From Sphingobium sp. MI1205 (GTDB lineage: Bacteria; Pseudomonadota; Alphaproteobacteria; Sphingomonadales; Sphingomonadaceae), in assembly GCF_001563285.1 (NCBI RefSeq), contig NZ_CP005188.1, forward strand, positions 2,113,501 through 2,177,500: a DNA stretch of 64,000 bases, read 5' to 3'. A model generated the notes under the pieces. It was not told the origin of the DNA. It saw only the letters and a program-made list of their open reading frames with translations, and ran no database searches. Shown here one piece after another: positions 35,813-44,880 of the stretch (the stretch's first letter is position 1; every line of letters begins with the position of its first letter). Made by a program: the position numbers and the translations under genes.

Positions 35813-37315
35813 TCATAGTTCATATCCGCTCTGCGTTGCGCCAGCCGGATCGGCAGCCGGTGCGGCCGGAGCCGGAGCCGGAGCCGCCTTACGCTGCTCG
35901 GGCGGCATCGCGTCGGGATTGAGCGGATTGATGCCCACCGCCTTATCGGTCCGGCCCATCAGGAACAGGTCCAGTTCGTTGGGATCGCCCACCCGGTCGG
36001 TCGGCAAGCTCACATCCTCCGCCCGCATCGGCTTCACCAGCCGCGGGGTGACGATCATGACCAGTTCGGTCTGCTGCTTCTGGAACCCGGTCGAACGGAA
36101 CAGCGCGCCGATGAGCGGGATCGATCCCAGCACCGGCAACTGCCGCACGGTATCCTGAAAGTCGTTGCGCAAAAGCCCTGCAATCGCAAAGGATTGCCCG
36201 TCGCGCAATTCCACCACCGTCTTGGCCCGCCGCGTCAGCAGGCCCGGCACCACCAGCCCGTTGATCGACACCGACGCCGATGGATCGATCGAGCTGACTT
36301 CCGGTTCGACCACCAGGTTGATGATCCCGTCGCTCAGCACCGTGGGGGTGAAGCCCAGGCTTACCCCGAACGGCTTGAACTCGACGGTGATGCCATTATT
36401 GCCGCCCGCGCCGCCTCCTCCGCCGCCACTCTGGACGACCGGGATCGGAAACTCGCCGCCCGCCAGGAAGGACGCGGTTTCACCCGACAGGGCAACCAGC
36501 GTCGGCTCGGCCAGCGTCTTGACCAGCCCCTTGCGCTCCAGCATGTCCAGCGCGGAAAACAGGTTCAGGCTGCCGATCTTGTACGCCCATGTCCCCACGC
36601 CAAAAGCGTCGGACAGGCCATCGAGCGCAATCGTCGGCGTGCCGCCATTGTTGGTCGGCACGATGGATTCGGACGCCAGGCTGCCGATGCTGCCCGCGGT
36701 CTTGTTGCCGTTGAAGCTGTGGTTGAGGCCGATCTGCTTCGCCGCCTGCCGGTTCACTTCCGAAAAGCGCACCTCCAGCATCACCTGCTGCGAAGCGCCG
36801 ACCGACAGCATGTTGACGACCTTCTCGTCGCCCCCGGCATAGGTCTTGGCGATCTGCACCGCCCGGTCGACGGCGGATGCGCTCGACACCGTCCCGGTCA
36901 GCACCACCGCGTCGTTGGAAATGCGCGCGCCGATCTGCTCGCCGGGGATCAGTTCGGACAGCTGGCGCTTCAGCGTCACCACATCCGGCCCCACCGCCAC
37001 ATCGACCACCGCGATCAACATGTTGCGGCTGTCATACAGGGTCAGGCTGGTCGTCCCCACCTTCTTGCCCAGCACGTACAGCGACCGGTTGGTCATGGGC
37101 AAAATGTCGGCGATCTCCTGATTGCCGACCATCGCCTTGGAAAAAGCGCGGTCCACCGTCAGCACCTGGCTCTTGTTGAGCGGTACGTCGAACTGCCCGG
37201 CGTGATTGACGTTGCTGGTGGTCAGCGAAGCGACCTGCGCCTGGACCGGCATCGCCGTCCCGGTGGCCATCGCCACCCCCAGCGCCAGCATCGCGGCGGA
37301 TTTAGCGGGAACCAT
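35813..37315 (-). CDS. cpaC: Tad secretin CpaC/RcpA
   Basis: A 500-residue outer-membrane secretin. It has a signal peptide to about residue 27, an N-terminal BON-like/T2SS-III domain with L-Y-V-L-G-K-K-V-G-T-T, then the secretin domain with V-M-L-E-V-R-F-S-E-V-N-R, a Gly-rich stretch and I-P-L-I-G-A-L-F-R-S. It forms the pilus gate. It overlaps cpaB by 14 bp. Confidence 0.95.
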   Translation of the reverse strand: MVPAKSAAMLALGVAMATGTAMPVQAQVASLTTSNVNHAGQFDVPLNKSQVLTVDRAFSKAMVGNQEIADILPMTNRSLYVLGKKVGTTSLTLYDSRNMLIAVVDVAVGPDVVTLKRQLSELIPGEQIGARISNDAVVLTGTVSSASAVDRAVQIAKTYAGGDEKVVNMLSVGASQQVMLEVRFSEVNRQAAKQIGLNHSFNGNKTAGSIGSLASESIVPTNNGGTPTIALDGLSDAFGVGTWAYKIGSLNLFSALDMLERKGLVKTLAEPTLVALSGETASFLAGGEFPIPVVQSGGGGGGAGGNNGITVEFKPFGVSLGFTPTVLSDGIINLVVEPEVSSIDPSASVSINGLVVPGLLTRRAKTVVELRDGQSFAIAGLLRNDFQDTVRQLPVLGSIPLIGALFRSTGFQKQQTELVMIVTPRLVKPMRAEDVSLPTDRVGDPNELDLFLMGRTDKAVGINPLNPDAMPPEQRKAAPAPAPAAPAADPAGATQSGYEL

Positions 37316-38231
37316 AGCGCTTCACCTCATAGCTGGTGCCGGTCGTGCCGCGCACGATTTCGACCGATGCGGTCGCGGGCAGAGCGGAAACATTGCGGGG
37401 CACGGCCCGGCGCGGCGCGCGCATGGCGGGCATCGAAGCGGGCAGATAGGCCACATCGGCGACGCGGGCGCGCGGCCCGGCAAAGCCGCCGACATAGGCG
37501 CCATCGCGCAGATCCTCCGTCCCCACGGTCTGCACCGCCGGATTGGGCTGGTCCGTCACATTGCGCAGCACCAGCGTCAACTGGCCGACCTGCTGGCCCA
37601 GGACCAGCTTCTGCGCGTCCACCTGGTTGACCTCCAGCGTCGCGGTCTTGCCGATCGCCGGGTCCTTGGACGTATCGTTTGCGTTCTGGTCGATGGCGAT
37701 GACGCGGGTGTTTTGCAGCAGCACATCGGTGATCTGCTCGCTGGCCCCGCCCATGCCGTCCTGCATCGTGCGCGTGACGAATACATCGACGGTATCGCCC
37801 GGCAGCACGAAGCCGCCCGCCGCCGCCACATCATTCACCCGCACGGCGACCGCACGCATTTCGGGCCGCAGCACACCGGACATGGTGGCGCGACCGCCTT
37901 CGCCTGACAATTTGGACGTGAGTATCGGTTCGCCCGGCTCGATCTGCCGCAGCACGACGCGCTGCTTGCCAAGGGAGGTAAGCTGCACCGGATCGCGGAA
38001 AGCGCCCGGCGGCACCGAACCGGCGGGCCAATCGACCACCCTGATCTTTTCCGGCGTGATCGCCGCGCCAAAGGGCAGCGGCATCGACGCCACGACAACC
38101 TTGGTCATGCCGCCTTGAGGCGTAGCCTGAGCCTGCTCGGCCCTGCTCAAATAGCTATTGGCGACGAATACCGCCGCCAGACCGAGCAGGATCGCCAAGC
38201 CAAGGATGATTAAAGATCTGCGCTGCCCCAC
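37302..38231 (-). CDS. cpaB: Flp pilus assembly protein CpaB/RcpC
   Basis: A 309-residue protein with a single N-terminal membrane helix, a SAF domain (V-V-V-A-S-M-P-L-P-F-G-A-A-I) and the RcpC/CpaB region (R-A-V-A-V-R-V-N-D-V-A-A-A-G-G-F-V-L-P-G-D-T-V-D-V). It is the standard first core gene after the pilin, helping secretin assembly. Confidence 0.94.
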   Translation of the reverse strand: MGQRRSLIILGLAILLGLAAVFVANSYLSRAEQAQATPQGGMTKVVVASMPLPFGAAITPEKIRVVDWPAGSVPPGAFRDPVQLTSLGKQRVVLRQIEPGEPILTSKLSGEGGRATMSGVLRPEMRAVAVRVNDVAAAGGFVLPGDTVDVFVTRTMQDGMGGASEQITDVLLQNTRVIAIDQNANDTSKDPAIGKTATLEVNQVDAQKLVLGQQVGQLTLVLRNVTDQPNPAVQTVGTEDLRDGAYVGGFAGPRARVADVAYLPASMPAMRAPRRAVPRNVSALPATASVEIVRGTTGTSYEVKRYGSR

Positions 38232-38262
38232 GACAACTCCCCCCGGAATTTTTGGAGTGGCT

Positions 38263-38290
38263 AACCGGCTGGTCCGAAGGCCAGCCGGTT
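38263..38290. terminator. Hairpin between flp and cpaB
   Basis: AACCGGCTGG pairs perfectly with CCAGCCGGTT around an 8-base loop, in the 68 bp between the flp stop and the cpaB start. No T-run follows in the direction of transcription. It could act as a partial terminator or a 3' stabiliser that leaves more flp than cpaB message. Confidence 0.5.
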
Positions 38291-38299
38291 TTCACATTA

Positions 38300-38482
38300 T
38301 TAGCAGGTCGTGTTGCTCGGCGCGTTGATGCAGTTTGTTGCCCCTTCCATCGCGCCGCCAATGGCATCGCCCAGACCAACCGCAGCGAGCGCAATGCCCG
38401 TACCAACAATCGCCAGGATCAGCGCATATTCAGCCGCCGAAGCACCGCTCTGGTCATTCCACAGATTCTTGAAGAAGGTCAT
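38300..38482 (-). CDS. flp: Flp-type IVb major pilin
   Basis: A 60-residue prepilin. M-T-F-F-K-N-L-W-N-D-Q-S-G is the leader, processed after G, then A-S-A-A-E-Y-A-L-I-L-A-I-V with the required Glu5 and Tyr6. The helix is followed by a short C-terminus with two Cys. The ATG at 38482 excludes an upstream non-conserved extension. It is the first gene of the tad operon and the structural subunit. Confidence 0.95.
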   Translation of the reverse strand: MTFFKNLWNDQSGASAAEYALILAIVGTGIALAAVGLGDAIGGAMEGATNCINAPSNTTC

Positions 38483-38554
38483 GTCATTTACCCCTATTAG
38501 GCCGGAAACCATCCCGGCTGCTCTTGCGCAGTTCTGCGGAGGGGCCTTTGCCAC

Positions 38555-39109
38555 CTGGCGACCCTAGCAGTGATATGCTTCACCGACCAGGCAGTTGGGC
38601 AGTTCCCGTAGAACTTGACCCCAAATTGGCTCAAAGCCGGTGCAAGTCAACAGGGTAAAAAATAGCTTTATATTTCAGTAATTTACGGCGATTTTTTGTT
38701 AACCATTTTCGCTTGCCATATTGCGGCTGCACAGTAAAAATCAAGAAACATAGAGTATATCTTTGGTTATATGCCCAATGTTTTTTCAAGTTATTCTTAT
38801 CAATTACTTTATTGCTTCTATAAGCCTCAATCTTGGATACAGACAGTATCAGACAAGAAAATAGTTACCGTGCGGCTTAATTCACACAAAATCTGAAATA
38901 TCGGAGTAATTACGCGATATATATCTGCGCCGGATATTCGCCCATATTCATCTGCCGACAATGGAAATACAACCAATGGCAGGGCGCTGACTCATGCGCC
39001 TGATGAACTGTCGCAACAGTCGGGCCACGCCCCGCCGCCCACGACTCGTCGCGAAACGCATACGGCCTGCCGACAATCGGCAGCGGTCATTTCCCCGATT
39101 CGGGCAAGG
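38555..39109. other. A+T-rich non-coding region upstream of the pilus operon
   Basis: About 550 bp without a plausible gene. The part from about 38640 to 38960 is markedly A+T-rich against the GC-rich chromosome, with runs such as TTTTTTGTTAACC and TATATATC. It probably holds the flp promoter and regulator or H-NS-like binding sites. The GC-rich part after 38970 shows nothing I can name. Confidence 0.5.
38622..38650 (-). promoter_or_regulatory. Candidate flp promoter
   Basis: Reading the minus strand, TTGACT (38650-38645) and AATTTG (38627-38622) are 17 bp apart, about 140 bp upstream of the pilin start. The -35 match is good and the -10 is weak. It is offered only as the best sigma70-like pair seen here. 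Confidence 0.25.
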
Positions 39110-39153
39110 TCAAACCGACTCGATCAGCCGATTGACGTAACGGCATGAACGCG

Positions 39154-39966
39154 TCAGGCGCTCATCCGGTTGCGAAAGGTGATGTTCACCCGCTCCGACA
39201 GCAGCAGATAGGGCAACCACAGCGCCGCGCTGATCAGCACCTTTTTCACATTGCCGGTCAACAGGTCGGCCAGCGCCATCTGGACGGCCGGGGGCACATC
39301 CCCGATCCGCACCACCAGCTGCGCGATGCCCAGCTGCGCCGCCAGGTCCACGCCCCACACCAGCACCAGGAAACGGGGAAACAGCGGCGCCATCCGCAAC
39401 GCCATGGCGAATGCGAACATGTACATGCTCGACAGCAGCACGACGTCCGCCAGCATCACCGCATACATGCTGACATACCAGCCCGGCGGATAGCTGCCCA
39501 GCGCGGGGACGGCGCTTAAAAACTCCAATGTCCGCACCGGCACGTTCAGCGCGATGCCCAGCAACAGCGACGCCATCACGCCATACAGGCCGAACTGCGA
39601 CATTTCCCGCGCCTTCAGGCAATCGATCTTCCGCCACCGGCCGACCTGCGCCAACCGAAAGCTGGGCTGCGCAAGCACCCGCCCCGCCGGAAACAGCTTC
39701 AGCCCCAGCAACAGCGCGCCGACCGGCGCGGCCACGACCAGCAGATAGGGCAACAGCCCCGCCGCGCTCGTCAACGGCGTACTGGCATAGGGGGTAACGG
39801 GAAAGGCCAGCCGCAGCCCACAGGCGAACGCCGCGACCAGAACCCAGATGGTGATGATGCGATGCAGGTTCACCTGCATGGACAGGACGAGCGCCACGCT
39901 CCGACGATAGAGATGATCCTGTACCAATCGCACCATGGAAACGGGATCCTCCACCCGAACAGCCAA
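39154..39966 (-). CDS. Multi-span membrane protein, DUF2569-like
   Basis: A 270-residue protein (or 260 if it starts at 39936, M-V-R-L-V-Q-D) with about six hydrophobic segments: two near residues 30-90, one near 125-150, then 165-195, 200-225 and 240-260. The end, L-L-L-S-E-R-V-N-I-T-F-R-N, resembles the S-E-R-V-K-x-T-F tail of DUF2569 proteins. The overlapping frame 39110-40066 is rejected because it is Gly/Ala/Arg noise. It lies downstream of the histidine kinase on the same strand. Confidence 0.7.
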   Translation of the reverse strand: MAVRVEDPVSMVRLVQDHLYRRSVALVLSMQVNLHRIITIWVLVAAFACGLRLAFPVTPYASTPLTSAAGLLPYLLVVAAPVGALLLGLKLFPAGRVLAQPSFRLAQVGRWRKIDCLKAREMSQFGLYGVMASLLLGIALNVPVRTLEFLSAVPALGSYPPGWYVSMYAVMLADVVLLSSMYMFAFAMALRMAPLFPRFLVLVWGVDLAAQLGIAQLVVRIGDVPPAVQMALADLLTGNVKKVLISAALWLPYLLLSERVNITFRNRMSA

Positions 39967-40109
39967 CGAAGCGCCGACTATCCGTGCTTCTGGTTAATGC
40001 CGGGTAAAATGCACGGGCAGCCGGAAAGTTCTTTCCACATGGGTTCGCACAAACCTCAGCGCCCACTGCGCCTCTGCGCGAACCAATAAAATTCCCGACA
40101 GGCGATCCC

Positions 40110-41768
40110 CTATTTCCGGGGCACCGTAATCTGGATCATCGTCCGCCCGCCAATATTGCGCAGGAACACCTCACCCCCCAACGCCTGCACCCGCCGCATC
40201 AGCGACCGGGAAGGCACCGCGCCCGTCGATCCCAGCCGCGCCAGATTGGGCACGCCATCGTCGGTCACGTGAAGCGCAATGCGGTTCCCGGCGGGCTGCA
40301 ACGAAAATTCGACCGTGCGGGCGCCCGCGTGGCGGACGGCGTTGGCGACGATCTCCCGCACGGCAAAGCTCAATTCCCGGCCGATCATCGCGCTGGTCGC
40401 GCAATTGCCGTCCTCCACCTTCAACTCGCACCTTATGCCCCATTGGTCCGCCAGCGACCGCACGACCATGGACAGGGTTTCGGGCAGATAGGCGAAATCC
40501 TCCTCATCCTCCTCCGGGTCGATGATCCATCGGATCGTGGCGATCTGGTCCTTGGCGATCCGGTCGACATTCTCGATCACCGTCCGGGGATTTTTAATCG
40601 ATCCGTCCAGTACCGGCGCGACCTGAAACCGGATGCTGGCCAGCGCCTGCAACACGCTGTCATGCAGTTCGCGCTGCAACCGCTCCCGCTCCCGCGCGCC
40701 TGCTATGGCATGCGCCAGGTCCAGGCTGTTGCGCACCATCAATTCCTCGCAGGCGCTTTCGAACACCCGCTGGGCGATGGCCGCGACATCCTCATGGGTG
40801 GGGTCGTTCAACTGGACAGCGCCCACCGCATCGAACGTGCCCAGCGACACGCGGACCGTCAGCAGCGTTTCCGCCTCCAGCGCCGCCGCCCACGCTCGCC
40901 CTCCATGGGACAGCGGATAAATCTCGCCCACGCCGTCGGACGGCAGGATGATTGACGCGCCGCGAGGGCAATCATGCCACCCCGTCTCCACGGACAACAG
41001 CCCGCCATTGCCCTCCGGCATCTGGTCGCCCAGGCGGCTTGATGCGAACCGATATGGCTCCCCGCTGTCCGCACGGAACAGCACGGCGACATTCTCTCCC
41101 CCCGACGCGATCCGCAGCGCCTGCAACAGGAACGACCCGGCGTTGCCCTTGACGGGCGGGAAACCGCTGTCCGCCAGCCGCCGCGCCCGCTCCCGTTCCA
41201 GCAGCGTATCGCGGCCCGGCCCCAGCAGCATGCCCGTGATCGCGATCACCACCGCAAGGTACAGCACGCGCAGCGCGATCCGCTCCGCATCCGGTTCGGA
41301 CGGGACCGCCACCACCTCGTCGGTCCACACGGTCAGCAACGCCGTGACCACCGCAAAGGCGGCCACCAGCACATGCAGCCGCCGTCGCACGATCAGCGCG
41401 ATCTCGACCGCGACGAACAGGCTGCCGGAAAAATAGGGGCTGTTGGCCGGGTCCGTCACCACCAGCAGCGCCAGGAACAGCATCGCGTCCAGGCAGACCA
41501 CCGGCTTGCGTATCCGCATCTCCGTGACCCAGGACCGGCCCGACAGGACCAGCGTCCCGGCGGCCAGCGCCAGCATGGCCAGGATGATGCCGTTCTCGGC
41601 GCTCTCGGCCCATGATCGCGGCGTTGCAAAGCCAAAGCTCGTCGCCGTGTAGACGACCGCCAGCACCAGCCGCGTGATGTCCAGCATCCGCCAGGGCCGA
41701 AGCGCCGACAAGGCAAGCGAACCTCGCCCGTTCAACGTCCGCAACAGATCGGCATGTCCATGGATCAC
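40110..41768 (-). CDS. Membrane sensor histidine kinase, NarX/HisKA_3 type
   Basis: A 552-residue kinase. Five or six hydrophobic segments fill residues 30-185, a GAF-like region spans about 205-345, and the HisKA_3 dimerisation domain has the phospho-acceptor H369 in L-Q-R-E-L-H-D-S-V-L. The HATPase domain has R-E-I-V-A-N-A-V-R-H-A-G-A and a late V-T-D-D-G-V. A partner would be a NarL/LuxR-type regulator, but none is adjacent. Genomic closeness to the tad locus suggests, without proving, a link to pilus control. Confidence 0.88.
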   Translation of the reverse strand: MIHGHADLLRTLNGRGSLALSALRPWRMLDITRLVLAVVYTATSFGFATPRSWAESAENGIILAMLALAAGTLVLSGRSWVTEMRIRKPVVCLDAMLFLALLVVTDPANSPYFSGSLFVAVEIALIVRRRLHVLVAAFAVVTALLTVWTDEVVAVPSEPDAERIALRVLYLAVVIAITGMLLGPGRDTLLERERARRLADSGFPPVKGNAGSFLLQALRIASGGENVAVLFRADSGEPYRFASSRLGDQMPEGNGGLLSVETGWHDCPRGASIILPSDGVGEIYPLSHGGRAWAAALEAETLLTVRVSLGTFDAVGAVQLNDPTHEDVAAIAQRVFESACEELMVRNSLDLAHAIAGARERERLQRELHDSVLQALASIRFQVAPVLDGSIKNPRTVIENVDRIAKDQIATIRWIIDPEEDEEDFAYLPETLSMVVRSLADQWGIRCELKVEDGNCATSAMIGRELSFAVREIVANAVRHAGARTVEFSLQPAGNRIALHVTDDGVPNLARLGSTGAVPSRSLMRRVQALGGEVFLRNIGGRTMIQITVPRK

Positions 41769-42089
41769 GCGGTCACGGCCTCCTTGGCGCTTGGTCTATA
41801 TTATTAGTTATATGACTTTAGCGAAGCATCAGGACTTTGCTGTATAATAACGGCAAAGTTAACTCCCGCAAACCTCTCGGTTAACAGTAATTAAGACCAA
41901 ACTGAACTTAAGGAAACCTACGACCCTCATTCAAAATCCCCGCGCCATGATTGCCAGCGTCTCCCGCGAACCATCGCAGGCCCAATCCTGTTGCGCAAGG
42001 CCGACTTGGGGATCGTGCGAAACCAGACCGAAAATTAAATATTACGATCCCGTAACAACCAACTTAAAAATCGCGTCCAATTCACCATT
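41769..42089. other. A+T-rich intergenic region
   Basis: About 320 bp between the histidine kinase start and the uvrC stop. The part next to the kinase (41795-41935) is A+T-rich with TATATTATTAGTTATATGAC and probably holds the kinase promoter. No ORF or RNA structure stands out in the rest. Confidence 0.4.
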
Positions 42090-44006
42090 TCATTCATGAA
42101 AATAATCATAAACCAACTGCGCCACCGCCTTGGAAACGCCCGGTGCTTTCAGCAAATCTTCCAGCGCCGCGCTCTTCACCGCCTTCGCCGTTCCGAAGTG
42201 CATCAACAGCGCCTTCTTGCGCGACGGCCCGATCCCCGGCACCTCATCGAGCGAGCTGGTCGAAATCGCCTTGCTCCGTTTCTGCCGGTGCGCCCCGATC
42301 GCAAAGCGATGCGCCTCGTCCCTCAACCGTTGCAGGTAGAACAGCACCGGATGATTGATCGGAAAGCTGATCTCCCGCCCGTCCGGCATATGGAACACTT
42401 CCCGCCCATCACGCCCATGATGCGGGCCCTTGGCGATGCCGATCATGCAGATATCCTCGATCCCCATGTCCTCCAGGATCGCCCGTGCCGACGACAGCTG
42501 CCCCTTGCCACCGTCGATCAGCACCAGGTCGGGCCATTCGCCGCTGTCCCGATCCGGGTCCTCACGCGCCGCTCGGCCAAATCGCCGCTCGAACACCTCC
42601 CGCATCATCGCGAAGTCGTCGTTCGACGTCTCCGGGTTCTTCATATTGAACTTGCGATAGGCGTTTTTGCGGAAGCCCTCCGGCCCCGCGACCACCATCG
42701 CGCCCAGCGCATGGCTGCCCTGAATATGGCTGTTGTCGTAAATCTCGATCCGGTCCGGCACGCCGTCCAGCCCGAACGCCTCGACCATGTCGTCGAGCAC
42801 CTTCGCCTGCGTCGTCGTTTCCGCCAGCCGCCGGTCCAGCGCCTCCACCGCATTGCGTTGCGCCTGCTTGATCAACCGGGTGCGATCGCCGCGCTGAGGC
42901 ACTTCTATCCGCACCTTGAACCCGATCCGCTCGCTCAACGCCTGCGTCATCAGGTCGCACTCCATGGGCGCGCGATCGGACAGGATCAGCTTGGGCGGGG
43001 GCACTTCCTCGTAAAATTGCGCCATGAAGCTCGCCAGCACCTCATCCTCGGCCACTTCGGCGGTATGGACAGGAAAGAAGCTGCGATGCCCCCAATTCTG
43101 TCCGCCGCGAATGAAGAAGGCCTGGATGCACATCGCCCCGCCCTTCGTCGCCAGCGCAAAGATATCGGCATCGCCCAGTCCCTCCGCATTGATCGCTTGG
43201 CTCCCCTGGATGAAGGTCAGCGCCTTGAGCCGATCGCGCAGCACCGCCGCCTGCTCGAAATCCAGCGCAGCCGACGCAGCCTCCATCGCCTCGCCCAGCT
43301 TCTTCTGCACAGCGGTCGATTTTCCGCCGAGGAAATCCTGCGCATCTTTCACAAGTTCCGCATAATCCGCATCGCCGATTCTGCCGACGCAGGGAGCCGA
43401 ACATCGCTTGATCTGGAACAGCAGGCAGGGTCGCGACCGGTTGGCAAAAAAGCTGTCGGTGCAGCTTCGCAGTAAGAACAGCTTCTGGAGCGCATTGATC
43501 GTCCGCGTCACCGACCCGGCACTGGCAAAGGGGCCGTAATAGCGGCCCTTATATTTTCGCGCTCCACGATGCTTCTGGACGCGGGGGAAATCATGATCTT
43601 CCCGCAACAGGATGAAGGGGAAACTTTTGTCGTCACGCAGCAGAACATTATAGGGTGGGCGGAATCGCTTGATCAGCTGCGCTTCCAGCAGCAGCGCCTC
43701 TGCCTCACTGTTGGTGGTCACGATCGTCATGGAGCGCGTTTGCGCCACCATGCGCTGCAGCCGCTTGGGCAAACGATCTACCTGGACGTAATTGGCCACC
43801 CGGTTACGCAGGGCGCGCGCCTTGCCGACATAGAGGACGTCGCCCCGTGCATCCTGCATGCGATAGACGCCGGGCCGCGTTGGCAGGGTTTTCAGCGTCG
43901 TGCGGATCGCTTCCACCCCAGCTTGGATATCGGGCACCCCCGCGCCGCGCACAGTGAAGCTGGCCTTGTCCTCATGGAAACGATCGGGAGATTGGGGATG
44001 CGACAT
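42090..44006 (-). CDS. uvrC: Excinuclease ABC subunit C
   Basis: A 638-residue UvrC. The GIY-YIG domain is at about residues 38-115 (R-P-G-V-Y-R-M, V-L-Y-V-G-K-A). A Cys-rich patch (C-L-L-F-Q-I-K-R-C-x-x-P-C) and the UVR motif (A-L-D-F-E-Q-A-A-V-L-R-D-R) follow. Then come the RNase-H-like endonuclease domain (Y-D-N-S-H-I-Q-G, V-L-I-D-G-G-K-G-Q) and a C-terminal HhH (L-D-E-V-P-G-I-G-P-S-R-K-K-A-L-L). It makes both incisions in nucleotide excision repair. Confidence 0.97.
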   Translation of the reverse strand: MSHPQSPDRFHEDKASFTVRGAGVPDIQAGVEAIRTTLKTLPTRPGVYRMQDARGDVLYVGKARALRNRVANYVQVDRLPKRLQRMVAQTRSMTIVTTNSEAEALLLEAQLIKRFRPPYNVLLRDDKSFPFILLREDHDFPRVQKHRGARKYKGRYYGPFASAGSVTRTINALQKLFLLRSCTDSFFANRSRPCLLFQIKRCSAPCVGRIGDADYAELVKDAQDFLGGKSTAVQKKLGEAMEAASAALDFEQAAVLRDRLKALTFIQGSQAINAEGLGDADIFALATKGGAMCIQAFFIRGGQNWGHRSFFPVHTAEVAEDEVLASFMAQFYEEVPPPKLILSDRAPMECDLMTQALSERIGFKVRIEVPQRGDRTRLIKQAQRNAVEALDRRLAETTTQAKVLDDMVEAFGLDGVPDRIEIYDNSHIQGSHALGAMVVAGPEGFRKNAYRKFNMKNPETSNDDFAMMREVFERRFGRAAREDPDRDSGEWPDLVLIDGGKGQLSSARAILEDMGIEDICMIGIAKGPHHGRDGREVFHMPDGREISFPINHPVLFYLQRLRDEAHRFAIGAHRQKRSKAISTSSLDEVPGIGPSRKKALLMHFGTAKAVKSAALEDLLKAPGVSKAVAQLVYDYFHE

Positions 44007-44171
44007 GCCTGCAGAGATAGCGGTGACGGAGACAAGCGCAATGCTTCAGACGCCGCCCACTGGCTCAACCCGCCATTGAAACGGGCTGGATTTCCCACTT
44101 ACACATCGCGACTTCAGCCATCCTGATGCAGTGCGTCAGCGCACGCGCCGAGGATCAGCAAAGGGACTATC

Positions 44172-44749
44172 ATGGCTACCAAAGCCTATGGCGCCTATAC
44201 CGCCGACACCCCCGTTGAACCCATCACCATCGAACGCCAGCCGATCGGGCCGCATGACGTCCAGATCGCCATCGCCTACTGCCGGATCTGTCATTCAAAT
44301 TTGCACCACGTTCGTTCCGAATGGGCCGGAACGCTTTACCCCTGCGTGGCGGGACATGTAATCGTTGGTCATGTTACCGCAGTCGGAGAGCAGGTTGCGA
44401 ACTTTCGGCCAGGGGACACCTTGGGCGGCGGGCGTATGGTCGATAGCTGCCAGCACTGCGCTGCTTGCGAGGAGGGATTGGAGCAATATTGCGAGTCAGG
44501 CTTCGTGGGCACCTATCGCACCCATCGTCCAACATTGGCTCGCTCATCTTTGGACGGAGATCGATCGCGGGATCCTTGATCGGCGGTTTCGCTGAAACGC
44601 AGGAGATGCTGGATTTCTGCGCTGATAAGGGCATCGTGGCCGATATAGAAATGATCGCCGTGCACGACATCGAGACCGCTTATCAGCGGATGCAGAAGAG
44701 CGACGTCAAATATCGCTTCGTGATCGACAACGCGACCCTCTCCGACTGA
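44172..44749 (+). pseudogene. Decayed zinc alcohol dehydrogenase (YahK/CAD type)
   Basis: Frame 1 (44172 to about 44517) encodes the N-terminal zinc domain of an NAD(P)-dependent alcohol dehydrogenase. A second frame (about 44525-44749) encodes its C-terminal end, [15 protein letters not shown]... [10 protein letters not shown]. Some 150 residues, the whole Rossmann fold, are missing between them and the frame shifts. Key residues have also changed: G-H-V where the family has G-H-E, C-R-I-C-H-S-N for C-G-V-C-H-S-D and a structural Cys to Arg (G-G-R-M-V-D-S-C). It cannot make an active enzyme. Confidence 0.88.
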
Positions 44750-44824
44750 CCGGCCGGCCCATCTCTGGCCTCGCAGGATGGGCCCCTGCAGAGCCTTTCG
44801 AAGGAGCGCGCCACCCGAACGTGA

Positions 44825-44858
44825 AAAGGGCCGGTACGGCAATCCGCACCGGCCCTTT
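44825..44858 (-). terminator. Terminator of the atp operon
   Basis: AAAGGGCCGGT pairs with ACCGGCCCTTT (11 bp) around a 12-base loop. In the minus direction it is followed by TTTTC, 23 bp after the atpF stop. It is a good Rho-independent terminator for the F0 operon. Confidence 0.8.
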
Positions 44859-44880
44859 CAAAGGCATGTGATTTTACGCT

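Noticed and set aside
36194..37630. A 478-codon plus-strand frame across cpaC/cpaB
   Set aside because: It is the antisense of the secretin gene, with no signal peptide or domain.
39110..40066. A 318-codon alternative frame over the DUF2569-like gene
   Set aside because: It is Gly/Ala/Arg-rich without hydrophobic periodicity, whereas the overlapping frame has clean membrane helices.
42096..43475. A 459-codon plus-strand frame across uvrC
   Set aside because: It is the antisense of uvrC with repetitive R/H/Q composition.
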